A stretch of DNA of 64,000 nt, from the NCBI RefSeq assembly GCF_001632845.1, contig NZ_CP011994.1, positions 2,366,001 through 2,430,000 on the forward strand. Reading direction: 5' to 3'. The stretch comes from Ectothiorhodospira sp. BSL-9 (GTDB lineage Bacteria > Pseudomonadota > Gammaproteobacteria > Ectothiorhodospirales > Ectothiorhodospiraceae). Below the pieces are notes generated by a model. The model saw only the letters and a list, made by a program, of their open reading frames with translations. It did no database searches and was not told where the DNA came from. This document shows, in pieces, positions 7,445 through 15,033 of this stretch (positions are counted from its first letter, which is position 1; each line of letters starts with the position of its first letter). The translations under genes and the position numbers were made by a program.

Positions 7445-8529
7445 CAGTCCCGGTGGTCACGGATGATGGCCGCGAACATGTGGACGATGAGGGCGCCGAG
7501 CAGGGTGAGGATGGTGAACACGGTGATGTTGTACACCCGCCGTGGCTCGTTGGGGTATTGGGGGTAGGTGGGTTCCTGCAGCACCGAGACCTGCTTGAGG
7601 GTGCGTGCGGCTTCCACGCGGGTGTTTTCCAGGGAGGCCAGGGCGTTGGCGTACATCTCCCGGGCAAACTCCACCTGCAGTTCCAGGGTCTGGAATTCTG
7701 CGGAGAGGCGGTTGAGGGCATCGCCGGCCCGGGTGGCCATGCGGTTGCGTTCCAGGCCGATCTGTTCCTGGATGGCGCGGATCTCGTTGCGCGCCCGCAC
7801 CCGTTCGGCAGAGCTGGGGCTCTGGGTGTCGCTCAGGGCCCGATAGCGTGCGCTGAGCTTGGCCAGCTCGCCTTCCAGGGAGGCCACCACGGCGCTCAGG
7901 CTTTCCACCGTACCGGTGGGGGAGATGAGGCCATGTTCGTTCTGGAAGGCCAGCAGGTTGTCCCGGGCGGTTTCCAGGCGGCGCTGCAACTCCTGCACCT
8001 GTATTTCGATGAACCGCACCTGTTCCTCGGCCAGGCGCTGGCCCATGGCGTTCATGTGGGCCTCACCTTCGCGCATGAGCTTTCTGACCATGGCCTGGGC
8101 CAGGTCGGGGTCGTAGGCGCCCACCTTGATGCGCAGGATCTGGGCGTATTCGTCCACATCGATGGTCACGCGGCGCTGGTAATAGCGGTGCAGGGTTTCC
8201 GTGGGGACGTCGGCGCGGGACAGGCGGGAGAACCGGTCGATCTCACGGCTGGCATAGTGGCTGCGCAGGTCGAAGGCCTCGTCCAGCTTTTGCATCATGT
8301 CCACCGACATGAGGTGATCCTTCAGAAGCAGCATGTCGGCCATCTCGCCACCGCCGGTGAGCAGGGAGGCGAAGGTCATGGTGGGCGGCGCGATCTGGGC
8401 GCTTTGCAGCACCACGTTGCTCTGGGAGACGTAGCGATCGGTGGCGATCAACGACCAGTAGATCGTCGCGCCCAGGATGAGGACCAGGGCGATGGGCCAG
8501 TAGGGGTGGGTGGTGATGAGTTTTTTCAT
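7444..8529 (-). CDS. kpsE: Capsule export inner-membrane/periplasmic protein KpsE (PCP family)
   Basis: A 361-residue protein with a transmembrane helix near each end (about residues 10-30, YWPIALVLILGATIYWSL; about 333-355, ITVFTILTLLGALIVHMF) and a long periplasmic region with coiled-coil segments (about 150-300). PQYPNEPRRV before the second helix is the proline-rich motif of polysaccharide co-polymerases of the KpsE/CtrB/BexC type. It bridges the inner-membrane ABC transporter and the outer-membrane channel. Its start overlaps the kpsT stop by 4 bases, and its stop touches the kpsC start. Confidence 0.88.
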   Translation of the reverse strand: MKKLITTHPYWPIALVLILGATIYWSLIATDRYVSQSNVVLQSAQIAPPTMTFASLLTGGGEMADMLLLKDHLMSVDMMQKLDEAFDLRSHYASREIDRFSRLSRADVPTETLHRYYQRRVTIDVDEYAQILRIKVGAYDPDLAQAMVRKLMREGEAHMNAMGQRLAEEQVRFIEIQVQELQRRLETARDNLLAFQNEHGLISPTGTVESLSAVVASLEGELAKLSARYRALSDTQSPSSAERVRARNEIRAIQEQIGLERNRMATRAGDALNRLSAEFQTLELQVEFAREMYANALASLENTRVEAARTLKQVSVLQEPTYPQYPNEPRRVYNITVFTILTLLGALIVHMFAAIIRDHRD

Positions 8530-9266
8530 GAGGTCTGTGATGTTGCCTGCGTTGCCTGGCCGGTGTCGCCGCTCTTCCTGGGGCTCGCGGAACGTGGTTG
8601 TTTCTTCTTCTCGAGACTGTCGTGGTAGGCCTGGATGGCCTCGTTGACGTCGTCGAACCAGAAGGCCTGGCCCCGATCCAGCCAGATACCGGCCTGGCAG
8701 AGATCCTTGAGGATGCCCTCGCTGTGGGACACCATGATCAGGCTGGCCTGACCCACCTTGTCCTTGAAGGCTTTTTTGGCCTTGTCCTTGAAGGCCTTGT
8801 CGCCCACGGCGGTGGCTTCGTCGGAGAGGTAGACGTCGAAGTCGAAGGCCAGGGAAAGGCCGAAGCCCAGGCGGCTGCGCATGCCGCTGGAGTAGGTCTT
8901 CACCGGTTCGTCGAAGGCTTCGCCGATCTCGGCGAAGTCCTCAACGAAGCGGATCACGTCATCAATGGAGCGCTCATTGCCGTGGATGCGGGCAACGAAC
9001 TTGACGTTCTGGCGTCCGGTCATGTTGTTCTGAAAACCACCGCGCAGGCCGATGGGCCAGGACACACGGCACTGTCTCAGGATGCGTCCTCGATCGGGGC
9101 TGTCCATGCCGCCGATGAGTCTGAGCAGGGTGGATTTGCCGGCCCCGTTGCAGCCCACCAACCCCACGCTCACGCCCTTGGGAATATGCAGGTCGATATC
9201 CCGCAGCACCCAGTCGCTGCCGTGGTGGTTGTGATAACGCTTGTAGACGTGTTCGACGGTGATCAT
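8526..9266 (-). CDS. kpsT: Capsule polysaccharide ABC transporter ATP-binding protein KpsT
   Basis: A 246-residue ABC ATPase. Walker A is GCNGAGKST (about residues 39-47), the signature YSSGMRSRLGFGLSLAF, and Walker B FDVYLSDEATAVGD followed by MVSHS. It begins MITVEHVYKRY, the usual KpsT/Wzt-type N-terminus. An open frame extends about 25 codons upstream into kpsM, but that reading lacks family similarity, and the ATG used here overlaps the kpsM stop by 4 bases. It powers export of lipid-linked capsule polymer with KpsM. The C-terminal 20 residues are Ser/Thr/Gln-rich and look disordered. Confidence 0.9.
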   Translation of the reverse strand: MITVEHVYKRYHNHHGSDWVLRDIDLHIPKGVSVGLVGCNGAGKSTLLRLIGGMDSPDRGRILRQCRVSWPIGLRGGFQNNMTGRQNVKFVARIHGNERSIDDVIRFVEDFAEIGEAFDEPVKTYSSGMRSRLGFGLSLAFDFDVYLSDEATAVGDKAFKDKAKKAFKDKVGQASLIMVSHSEGILKDLCQAGIWLDRGQAFWFDDVNEAIQAYHDSLEKKKQPRSASPRKSGDTGQATQATSQTS

Positions 9267-10045
9267 TGAGCCTTGAGTCTCTGGGAAAAACGCAGGTGCA
9301 GGGCCAGCCCCAGCACGAAGCAGCCGATGATCCAGTACCACAGGTAGGCGAAGTCCACACCGCTGAGTGATTTGTAGCCCTCGAAGAAGGCCAGGCGCAG
9401 GGTCTCCAGGCCGTGGACCACCGGGTTGTACAGCAGGTACTGCTGTACCTGATAAGGAAGGGTCTGCAGGGGGATGATGACCCCGGAGAGGATCAGCATG
9501 GGCAGCATCATCATGCGAATGATGATGCCCACCTCATAAACCAGGTTGGCCACCACCGACACCACCAGGCCGGCCCCCGCGCCCAGCAGCCACAGGGATA
9601 CCCAGGCGACCATGGCAGTGAGGGGATCGGCGGGGATGATGTCGTAACCCAGCAGGGTGGCACCGAACATGAGGATGAAGAGCACCAGGGTACGCATGAT
9701 CCCCTCCACCACACCGCGTACCAGCACCGGGTCGACGGGATGAACCTGGCGGTAGGCGAACAGCGACCGATTGGCCTCGATGGCCCCCATCCCCCGCAGG
9801 ACTCCTTCGCGGAACAAGAAAAATGCGGTCAACCCAACGATCAGCCACGGTACGAACTCTGCGCCAACGATCAACCGGATGCGGCCCAGCAGTTCGCGCA
9901 CAGCCACCATGATCATGACGAACAGCACCGGCTCCGCCAGCATCCAGAACCACGCAAACCGATCCCCCGTGGTCCTCGCCACTGCCTCGCGCAGGAACAG
10001 GGCCCGCCAGACGCTCCAGGTAACCTGCAGGGAGTTGCGCATCAA
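9263..10045 (-). CDS. kpsM: Capsule polysaccharide ABC transporter permease KpsM
   Basis: A 260-residue ABC-2 family permease with about six hydrophobic helices. It has the characteristic FLREAVARTTGDRFAWFW N-terminal segment, WMLAEPVLFVMIM, and YNPVVHGLETLRLAFFEGY near residue 210, all typical of KpsM/CtrC/BexB. Two molecules with KpsT form the inner-membrane exporter of group 2-type capsules. It is coupled by ATGA overlaps to kpsD upstream and kpsT downstream. Confidence 0.9.
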   Translation of the reverse strand: MMRNSLQVTWSVWRALFLREAVARTTGDRFAWFWMLAEPVLFVMIMVAVRELLGRIRLIVGAEFVPWLIVGLTAFFLFREGVLRGMGAIEANRSLFAYRQVHPVDPVLVRGVVEGIMRTLVLFILMFGATLLGYDIIPADPLTAMVAWVSLWLLGAGAGLVVSVVANLVYEVGIIIRMMMLPMLILSGVIIPLQTLPYQVQQYLLYNPVVHGLETLRLAFFEGYKSLSGVDFAYLWYWIIGCFVLGLALHLRFSQRLKAQ

Positions 10046-11784
10046 AGATCCACGATCACCCGGGTGGCCACGGCGATCTGATAAAGGATCTGCGTGAGGG
10101 TGGCGGCCAGTTGCAGGTTCTTGGTGGGCACTTCGGGCAGGACCAGAATCTCGTCGCCGGCGCGCAGGGTGACCTGGCGGGCGTCGCGCACCTCGCCGTT
10201 GGCGCGCACCACCAGGATGTTGCGTTCATCGGCCTGCCGGCTGAAGCCACCGGCCCGTTCGATGTAGTCACGCACCGTGTCGCCGGAGACGAAGATCATG
10301 GCCTGAGGTACCAGCACCTCGCCGCTGATCAGCAGGGAGTCGGCCCGTTCGGGGATGGTGATCACATCGCCATCCTGCAAGCGGATGTTGGCGATACGGT
10401 CGTCGCGGGCCACCACCATGCGGCCGGTGGGCTCCACCTGGCGGGCTCGGGTCACGAAGTTCTGGATCAGTTCCGCCTCGCGGGCGCGGATCTGCGCCTC
10501 TTCGGCCGTGGCCGAAGAGGCGCCCAGGTAGGCCTGTTCCAGCCGGCGCAGGCTCTCTTCCAGGGACTGGCGCTGGCGCTGGGCCACGCTCTCGCGGCGG
10601 ATGGATACCGATTGCACATCGGTCATGTCCGGGTTGACAGCGATGCTGTCCAGCAACTCCTTGAGCCGGGCATCCTTGGGCACCGCGAAGCGTGAGGGAC
10701 CCTGATAGCTGCCCTCGATCTCCACCACGATGACATCCTTGCGCTGGTCTTCCGAGAAGATGATCTGGTCGCCATCGTTGAGCCGGACGCTGGCAAAGTC
10801 GCTCAGGGAGAGGTAGGCGGAGTGGGGGCCGTCATCGCGCACGCCGCGTACCAGCACGTGCGAGGCACCGGGCCGATGCTGGGCCAGGTCCAGAACGCCT
10901 TCGCCGTTGAGGGTGTCCTGATCCAGTTCGAAGCGGTAGGCGCGGGCCACATCGCCGCCCACGGTGACGCTGGGGCCGCGGCGTTCCACCACGATGGTGT
11001 CGCCTTCCTTGAACTGGACATGGGGGATATTGCCGGTGAGCAGGAAGTCGTACAGGTCCGCGCGGGCAATGGTCTCGCCATCGCGCTGGATGCGTACCCG
11101 GCGGTAGCTGCCGGTCTCCTGGTCGATGCCGGAGGCCTGATCCAGGAAATAGAGCAGGGAGTCATGGGGGCTGCCGGCATAGCGACCGGGATTCTCCACC
11201 CGACCCGTGACGAAGACGGCCACGGGCTGCGTGCCCTGCAGGTTGGTGTAGACCTCCACATTATCGGTGAACACGGAATTGACGGCGCCGCGTACCCGGT
11301 TGTCCAGCTGATCATGACTGAGGCCCTGTACATGCACCGGGCCCACGAAGGGGATGAAGAGGTTGCCCTGGGCATCCACCGGCAGCACCCGCTCGATCTC
11401 CACCGCGCCCCATACCCGCAGGGTGACCTGGTCGCCGGGCAGGATCTGGTAGTCGGGGCTCAACCCGGAGGAGCGGGTGCCCCGAAAGCCGCCTTTGAAC
11501 AGGTGAGCGCCAAACGGCAGGATCTCCTGGTCCGGAGGGATCTGGTGGGCCACCGGGCCATAGGTGCCGCTGCGCCAGTCGGCGCCCATGGGGGGTTCCA
11601 GGGTGTCGGGGATGGGTTGGCGCGGGTCAGCCCGGGGGATGTCGCCGGGGTCGCTGATGCCCAGGGCGTAACCGGCTGAGGGGGGCAGCCACAGGGCCAG
11701 CAGGGCGATGAGCAGCCAGATCACCGGACGGGCCGGACGGGTGATGGTGCGCCGGTGGCTTGATGCGTGTTGCCTGGAGCTCAT
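10042..11784 (-). CDS. kpsD: Polysaccharide export outer-membrane protein KpsD (Wza/OPX family)
   Basis: A 580-residue protein with an N-terminal signal peptide (hydrophobic stretch about residues 22-40, VIWLLIALLALWLPPSAGYA) and no lipobox, as in KpsD. The polysaccharide export domain begins LSPDYQILPGDQVTLRVWGA near residue 110. SLBB-type repeats follow (VFVTGRVENPGRYAGS; SLLISGEVLVPQAMIF; GDEILVLPEV). It forms the periplasmic and outer-membrane channel through which capsule leaves the cell. Its start overlaps the lipoprotein stop by 4 bases and its stop overlaps kpsM, so the six genes form one tightly coupled operon. Confidence 0.9.
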   Translation of the reverse strand: MSSRQHASSHRRTITRPARPVIWLLIALLALWLPPSAGYALGISDPGDIPRADPRQPIPDTLEPPMGADWRSGTYGPVAHQIPPDQEILPFGAHLFKGGFRGTRSSGLSPDYQILPGDQVTLRVWGAVEIERVLPVDAQGNLFIPFVGPVHVQGLSHDQLDNRVRGAVNSVFTDNVEVYTNLQGTQPVAVFVTGRVENPGRYAGSPHDSLLYFLDQASGIDQETGSYRRVRIQRDGETIARADLYDFLLTGNIPHVQFKEGDTIVVERRGPSVTVGGDVARAYRFELDQDTLNGEGVLDLAQHRPGASHVLVRGVRDDGPHSAYLSLSDFASVRLNDGDQIIFSEDQRKDVIVVEIEGSYQGPSRFAVPKDARLKELLDSIAVNPDMTDVQSVSIRRESVAQRQRQSLEESLRRLEQAYLGASSATAEEAQIRAREAELIQNFVTRARQVEPTGRMVVARDDRIANIRLQDGDVITIPERADSLLISGEVLVPQAMIFVSGDTVRDYIERAGGFSRQADERNILVVRANGEVRDARQVTLRAGDEILVLPEVPTKNLQLAATLTQILYQIAVATRVIVDL

Positions 11785-12227
11785 GGGGTGATGTCTCGAA
11801 CGGGCCCATGATCGGAAAGGGCGGCGGGTTGAAGCGGCATGGCGCGGCCCATGTGGCTGAGCACGCGGACCTCTTCCCAGTGGCCGTTGCCGGCCTGGCA
11901 GACCAGGGCGGGTTCGGTGCCTCGTCGGGTCTCGACGGACAGGGATCGGCAGGTGCGCCCGCTGGCAGCATGGTAGGGGGCGTGGGCCATCACATGGACA
12001 TCCCGTCCCCAGGGGCTGTGTTCGAGCATCACGGTGGCGCCGGCGGGTTGTTCGTTCAAGAAGGTGTCCAGGCGCTCCGGCAGCGTGGGTTCGCCGCTTC
12101 GGGCGTCGCCCGGCTGCCAGCTGCCGTTGTCGTGCTGTGTGGGTACGCTGCCGCAGGCGGTGAGGATCACCACCAGGCAGGCGCCGGCCAGGCCGGCGAG
12201 CGGTGTCCGGAAATGAGCAGGGCCCAT
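11781..12227 (-). CDS. Small predicted lipoprotein, first gene of the capsule export operon
   Basis: A 148-residue protein with a signal peptide and lipobox LTAC (about residues 22-25), so it should be lipid-anchored. An Asp is not at +2 (GSV follows the Cys), which suggests outer-membrane sorting. The C-terminal domain has TCRSLSVET and ALVCQAGNGHWEEVRVL, two Cys that could pair, resembling small surface-antigen-like lipoproteins. No specific function is recognised. The start is the ATG giving MGPAHF; an open frame continues upstream through repeats but lacks coding character. Coupling by a 4-base overlap to kpsD suggests a role at the export channel or cell surface. Confidence 0.65.
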   Translation of the reverse strand: MGPAHFRTPLAGLAGACLVVILTACGSVPTQHDNGSWQPGDARSGEPTLPERLDTFLNEQPAGATVMLEHSPWGRDVHVMAHAPYHAASGRTCRSLSVETRRGTEPALVCQAGNGHWEEVRVLSHMGRAMPLQPAALSDHGPVRDITP

Positions 12228-12414
12228 GGTGAGGTGTTGTGTCCTTTGAGTGTTCACTGCGCTGGCCGTTGGAGCCGTGGAGGCCGGGTTGTGTATGACC
12301 CGATATCCATTGGGGAATTCAATGGTGTAGCCGCGCAGTGTAACTCGGCAGGGCAGGGATTTGAACGGGGCAGCCGTGCTGCCGGTCCTGGAGGGGGGGT
12401 GATGGAGGGTACCG

Positions 12415-12460
12415 TAGAGGAAGGGGACCCTAGAGGAAGGGGACCCTAGAGGAAGGGCCC
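12415..12460. repeat. 16-bp direct tandem repeat, three copies
   Basis: TAGAGGAAGGGGACCC occurs at 12415-12430 and 12431-12446, with a shortened third copy at 12447-12460, directly abutting the REP pair. Copy number could vary by slippage. Confidence 0.75.
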
Positions 12461-12462
12461 CT

Positions 12463-12542
12463 TGTGGGAGCGGGCCCTGCCCGCGAATCGCGGCGTCAGC
12501 CGCGCAGGTGCCAGAACCCTTCGCGGGCAGGCCTGCTCCCAC
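12463..12542. repeat. Family A REP pair (REPIN)
   Basis: Two inverse REPs: TGTGGGAGCGGGCCCTGCCC and, about 40 bases later, TTCGCGGGCAGGCCTGCTCC followed by CACA. The short spacer contains GCGGCGTCAGCCGC, itself a hairpin. It sits just after the stop of the FeSII gene (minus strand). Confidence 0.8.
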
Positions 12543-12552
12543 AGGGTGCCGA

Positions 12553-12909
12553 TCAGCTCACCCCGTACTCCACCAGCAGGTCCTCATCCCGCACGATCAT
12601 CTGGCAGGCCAGGCGCCAGCTGGGTGGGAAATCGTCCACGGACATCTGCTCGATCTCTTCGGCCGTGAGCTTGCCCAGTTCCTGGAGCACGGTCTGTTCC
12701 TTCACGGTGAGGGGGCCGCCCTTGGGCTTGCCCTTGCCCAGGTGGGTCACGCGCACCAGGCAGGTGCCGCATTCGCCGTCCTGGCAATCGAACTGGATGG
12801 GCAGCTTGTTCTCGCGGGCGATCTTGAGGATGGTTTCCGTGTGGCTGCCGGCCACCGCGTATACGGTCTTGTCTTTGTAGTCAGGATGCGAAAAAGTGAT
12901 GTTGGGCAT
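12553..12909 (-). CDS. Shethna FeSII-like [2Fe-2S] ferredoxin, nitrogenase-protective protein
   Basis: A 118-residue ferredoxin. FDCQDGECGTCLVRVTHL holds three cluster Cys (CxxxxCxxC, about residues 41-49) and LACQ near residue 100 the fourth. The long insertion GPLTVKEQTVLQELGKLT between them and the end FPPSWRLACQMIVRDEDLLVE closely match Azotobacter FeSII, which has the same length class (about 122 residues). FeSII binds the two nitrogenase components on oxygen stress and holds them in an inactive, protected complex. It is the second gene behind another [2Fe-2S] ferredoxin gene. A sigma-54 promoter and NifA box upstream of the pair fit a nitrogen-fixation role. The match to FeSII is from memory of the family. 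Confidence 0.82.
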   Translation of the reverse strand: MPNITFSHPDYKDKTVYAVAGSHTETILKIARENKLPIQFDCQDGECGTCLVRVTHLGKGKPKGGPLTVKEQTVLQELGKLTAEEIEQMSVDDFPPSWRLACQMIVRDEDLLVEYGVS

Positions 12910-12936
12910 GATAGTGATCTCCGGAATAGGGCAGGA

Positions 12937-13221
12937 TCAGGCGGGACGAACAGTGACGTCGCCTAGGAGTTGGGCCTGGCAGGCCAGACGCTGGTGGCGG
13001 CCCGCGTTGTTCTCCTGGAGGGCCTTATGCTCCACCACCGAGGGTTCGGTCAGATTGTTCCAGCCTTCCTCCACCTGCATCATGCAGGTGCCGCAGTCGC
13101 CTTCGCGGCAACCATAGATGATGCCTGTGCCCACCTTTTCGGAGATGTCGATGACGCGGGCGCCCACGGGGGCGTTCACGGTGAGATTGATGTCTTTGAA
13201 GGTCAGTTTGGCTCTTGCCAC
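12937..13221 (-). CDS. [2Fe-2S] ferredoxin in the FeSII operon
   Basis: A 94-residue plant-type ferredoxin: YGCREGDCGTCMMQVEEG gives the CxxxxCxxC set (about residues 38-46) and RLACQAQ the fourth Cys near residue 80. It is smaller than FeSII and lacks its insertion. Diazotrophs often carry extra [2Fe-2S] ferredoxins in nif clusters (for example FdxD-type proteins), but I cannot name the exact orthologue. It is the promoter-proximal gene, 27 bases ahead of the FeSII gene, with AGGAG in front of the ATG. It may serve as electron donor or as a partner in oxygen protection. Confidence 0.8.
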   Translation of the reverse strand: MARAKLTFKDINLTVNAPVGARVIDISEKVGTGIIYGCREGDCGTCMMQVEEGWNNLTEPSVVEHKALQENNAGRHQRLACQAQLLGDVTVRPA

Positions 13222-13271
13222 GGCTTGCTCTCCTCGAGTCTTGGTTGATTTGTGTGTCGCGCGGGCCTTTG

Positions 13272-13288
13272 CTGCAAGAGGCGTGCCG
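13272..13288 (-). promoter_or_regulatory. Sigma-54 (-24/-12) promoter of the ferredoxin-FeSII operon
   Basis: On the minus strand the sequence is CGGCACGCCTCTTGCA: GG and GC exactly 10 bases apart, with the CACG and TTGCA consensus parts intact. It lies about 50 bases upstream of the first ferredoxin start. Confidence 0.75.
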
Positions 13289-13358
13289 AAATTGGAATTG
13301 ATAAGTGATTGATTAGGTGTGGAAAATATTTTAATGTCCTGTGATAAATCCGACCCTT

Positions 13359-13374
13359 TGTGGGGTTTCGGACA
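13359..13374. promoter_or_regulatory. NifA upstream activator site (TGT-N10-ACA)
   Basis: TGTGGGGTTTCGGACA fits TGT-N10-ACA. Its centre is about 80 bases upstream of the -24 element of the ferredoxin-FeSII promoter, the normal distance for NifA. It also lies just upstream of the NERD-domain gene on the other strand. Confidence 0.6.
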
Positions 13375-13400
13375 CCGCGACGTGGGTTAAGGAGTCTTGC

Positions 13401-14915
13401 ATGTTGATGAAGCAACCGGATGATCGATCCCCTCATCTGTTCGAACTGGAACAGTTGAAGGAGGCCTACCCGGAGCATGCGGGGGAGATCGACCCGCTGA
13501 TCCTGCGACTCTATTTGATGGATTCCCAACGCATGTTTGCGGAAACCGTGAACCTGCACCTGGCGGAGCCTCTGGAGGATGTGGTGGTCCTGCATGACCT
13601 GCGTCTGCCGCTGGGCGACGAGGTGGTGGAAATCGATCATCTGCTCATCAACCGCAGTCTGCAGATCACCCTGGTGGACTCCGGTTTCATGGGAGCGGAG
13701 TCGGTCAAGGTGAACCGGCTGGGTGAGGCGTTCATTCGTTCCCCGGAGAGCGACGAGTGGGTGGGCGTGCGCGCCGCCTTTCAGGAGCTTTTCGACAAGG
13801 CCTCCAAGCTGGAACGCATCCTGGATCGGGAGCGCTGGCCCAAGCGCCTGGGCATGCGTCTGGCCCACCCGGTGGAGGTGTGCGTGGTGCTGTCGGACGA
13901 GGATGAGGTGATCATCGAGAACCCCACTCGCTGGGAAGACCGGGTGATGAAGATCACCGACTTCATCCGTCATTACGAGAAGACGAAGATGAAGTTCACC
14001 CTTACCTACGGCCCGCTCAACGTGATCCAGACAGGGCTGAACCGGGTGAGCAAGGCCACCATGGAGAAGGCGGCCAAATTGATCCTGGATCTGCATGAGT
14101 TCGAGCCGGCCAACTACTCCGAACGTCTGGGGCTGGAGCTGGACTTGTCCGAGTCCGGGATGGATCAAAATCGCATCCTCAAGCGCCATGGTCTGCCCGA
14201 TGCGCTGGATGATTTCATGCCGCTGGATGAGCTGCCGCGCAGCCTGGATGAGATGGCCCCCGAGGGCGAGGAGGCCTGGGATGGGCCAGTCCCGGAGAGC
14301 GAACCGGAATTGTCGCCTGAGTCCGAGCCTGCCGCGGAGTCTCCGCCGGAGCCCGAGCCCGCGAAGGACATGCAGCCCGAAGATGGAGCCAGCGAAGTGC
14401 CGCCAGCCGAGGACGCTCCGGCACCTGCGAAGAAGGGCAAGGGGCGCGGTAGCCGGTCCAGGACAGGCAAGGCCGCCGGGGCCAAGGGCACCAAGGCCAC
14501 CCAGACCAGGACACCCAGGAAGAAGGTTACCCAGAAAAAGGCCGCGAGCCCTGCCAAGGCGGCGTCCCCTGATGAGCCCGTTAAGGCTCAGGAGGCAGAT
14601 GCAACCCCGGCCAAGCCAGCGCCGACCGAGGCTCCAGTGGAGGCCGTCAAGGTGGCCAGCCCCGAAGCACCCGAGACCAGGGCGGATGCGAAGGCTTCCG
14701 GTGAGTCCTTGCCATCTTCCCGTATTGCCGCCTCATTGAAGATGAAGACGCCGCAGTTCCTGGAAATGATGGAAGAGCGGGGTTATCTGGCCCGGTCCGC
14801 TGAGGGCGAGCTGGAGTTGACCGAGAAGGGTAGGGAGCTTGGGGGGCAGGCCAAGGGTAAGGGGGGGAATCGTTCCTTCTCCTGGCCGAAGGGGATGAAG
14901 GACGCGCTGAAGTAG
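13401..14915 (+). CDS. Degenerate NERD-domain protein with histone-like tail and C-terminal helix-turn-helix-like domain
   Basis: A 504-residue protein. Residues about 40-130 resemble a NERD (nuclease-related) domain: VVVLHDLRLP, then EIDHLLINR. Where active members have an E-x-K motif, this one has TLVDSGFMG, so the nuclease centre looks lost. Residues about 285-430 are a low-complexity Pro/Ala/Glu then Lys/Arg/Ala-rich stretch resembling histone H1-like tails. The last 65 residues (MKTPQFLEMMEERGYL, then ELTEKGRELGG) look like a small winged-helix module. I infer a non-catalytic DNA-associated protein; no function is known to me. AAGGAG lies 6 bases before the chosen ATG; an upstream extension is unlikely. 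Confidence 0.7.
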   Translation: MLMKQPDDRSPHLFELEQLKEAYPEHAGEIDPLILRLYLMDSQRMFAETVNLHLAEPLEDVVVLHDLRLPLGDEVVEIDHLLINRSLQITLVDSGFMGAESVKVNRLGEAFIRSPESDEWVGVRAAFQELFDKASKLERILDRERWPKRLGMRLAHPVEVCVVLSDEDEVIIENPTRWEDRVMKITDFIRHYEKTKMKFTLTYGPLNVIQTGLNRVSKATMEKAAKLILDLHEFEPANYSERLGLELDLSESGMDQNRILKRHGLPDALDDFMPLDELPRSLDEMAPEGEEAWDGPVPESEPELSPESEPAAESPPEPEPAKDMQPEDGASEVPPAEDAPAPAKKGKGRGSRSRTGKAAGAKGTKATQTRTPRKKVTQKKAASPAKAASPDEPVKAQEADATPAKPAPTEAPVEAVKVASPEAPETRADAKASGESLPSSRIAASLKMKTPQFLEMMEERGYLARSAEGELELTEKGRELGGQAKGKGGNRSFSWPKGMKDALK

Positions 14916-14952
14916 ATAGCGAAAAACTATCAGGAGAATCGAAACAACCGAT
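14916..14952 (+). promoter_or_regulatory. OxyR-binding site upstream of ahpC
   Basis: Four tetranucleotides in exact OxyR spacing: ATAG-N7-CTAT-N7-ATCG-N7-CGAT. The last one touches the -35 hexamer of the ahpC promoter, the usual arrangement for OxyR activation. It starts immediately after the stop codon of the NERD-domain gene. Confidence 0.75.
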
Positions 14953-14981
14953 TGCACTCCGCTGCGCTGCAAGATTAGAAT
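14952..14981 (+). promoter_or_regulatory. Sigma-70 promoter of ahpC
   Basis: A -35 TTGCAC and a -10 TAGAAT separated by 18 bases, about 50 bases before the ahpC start and directly abutting the OxyR site. Confidence 0.55.
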
Positions 14982-15033
14982 GCGTCTAACTCGAAATCGC
15001 AGTGCAAACCCTAGCAACCAAGGAGCTCAATCC

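Larger units (their letters stand above)
12228..12552. other. Intergenic stretch with tandem repeat and REP pair
   Basis: No gene is seen between the lipoprotein and the FeSII gene, both on the minus strand. The half nearer the lipoprotein probably carries the promoter of the capsule export operon, though I could not choose one set of hexamers. The other half holds a 16-bp tandem repeat and a family A REP pair, listed separately. Confidence 0.6.

Noticed and set aside
12415-12460. Tandem 16-bp repeats as a CRISPR fragment
   Set aside because: Repeats are directly adjacent with no unique spacers and no cas genes are nearby.
13340-13355. A second NifA-like box (TGT-N10-ACC) near the FeSII promoter
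   Set aside because: The right half is ACC, not ACA; a perfect box lies 19 bases away.
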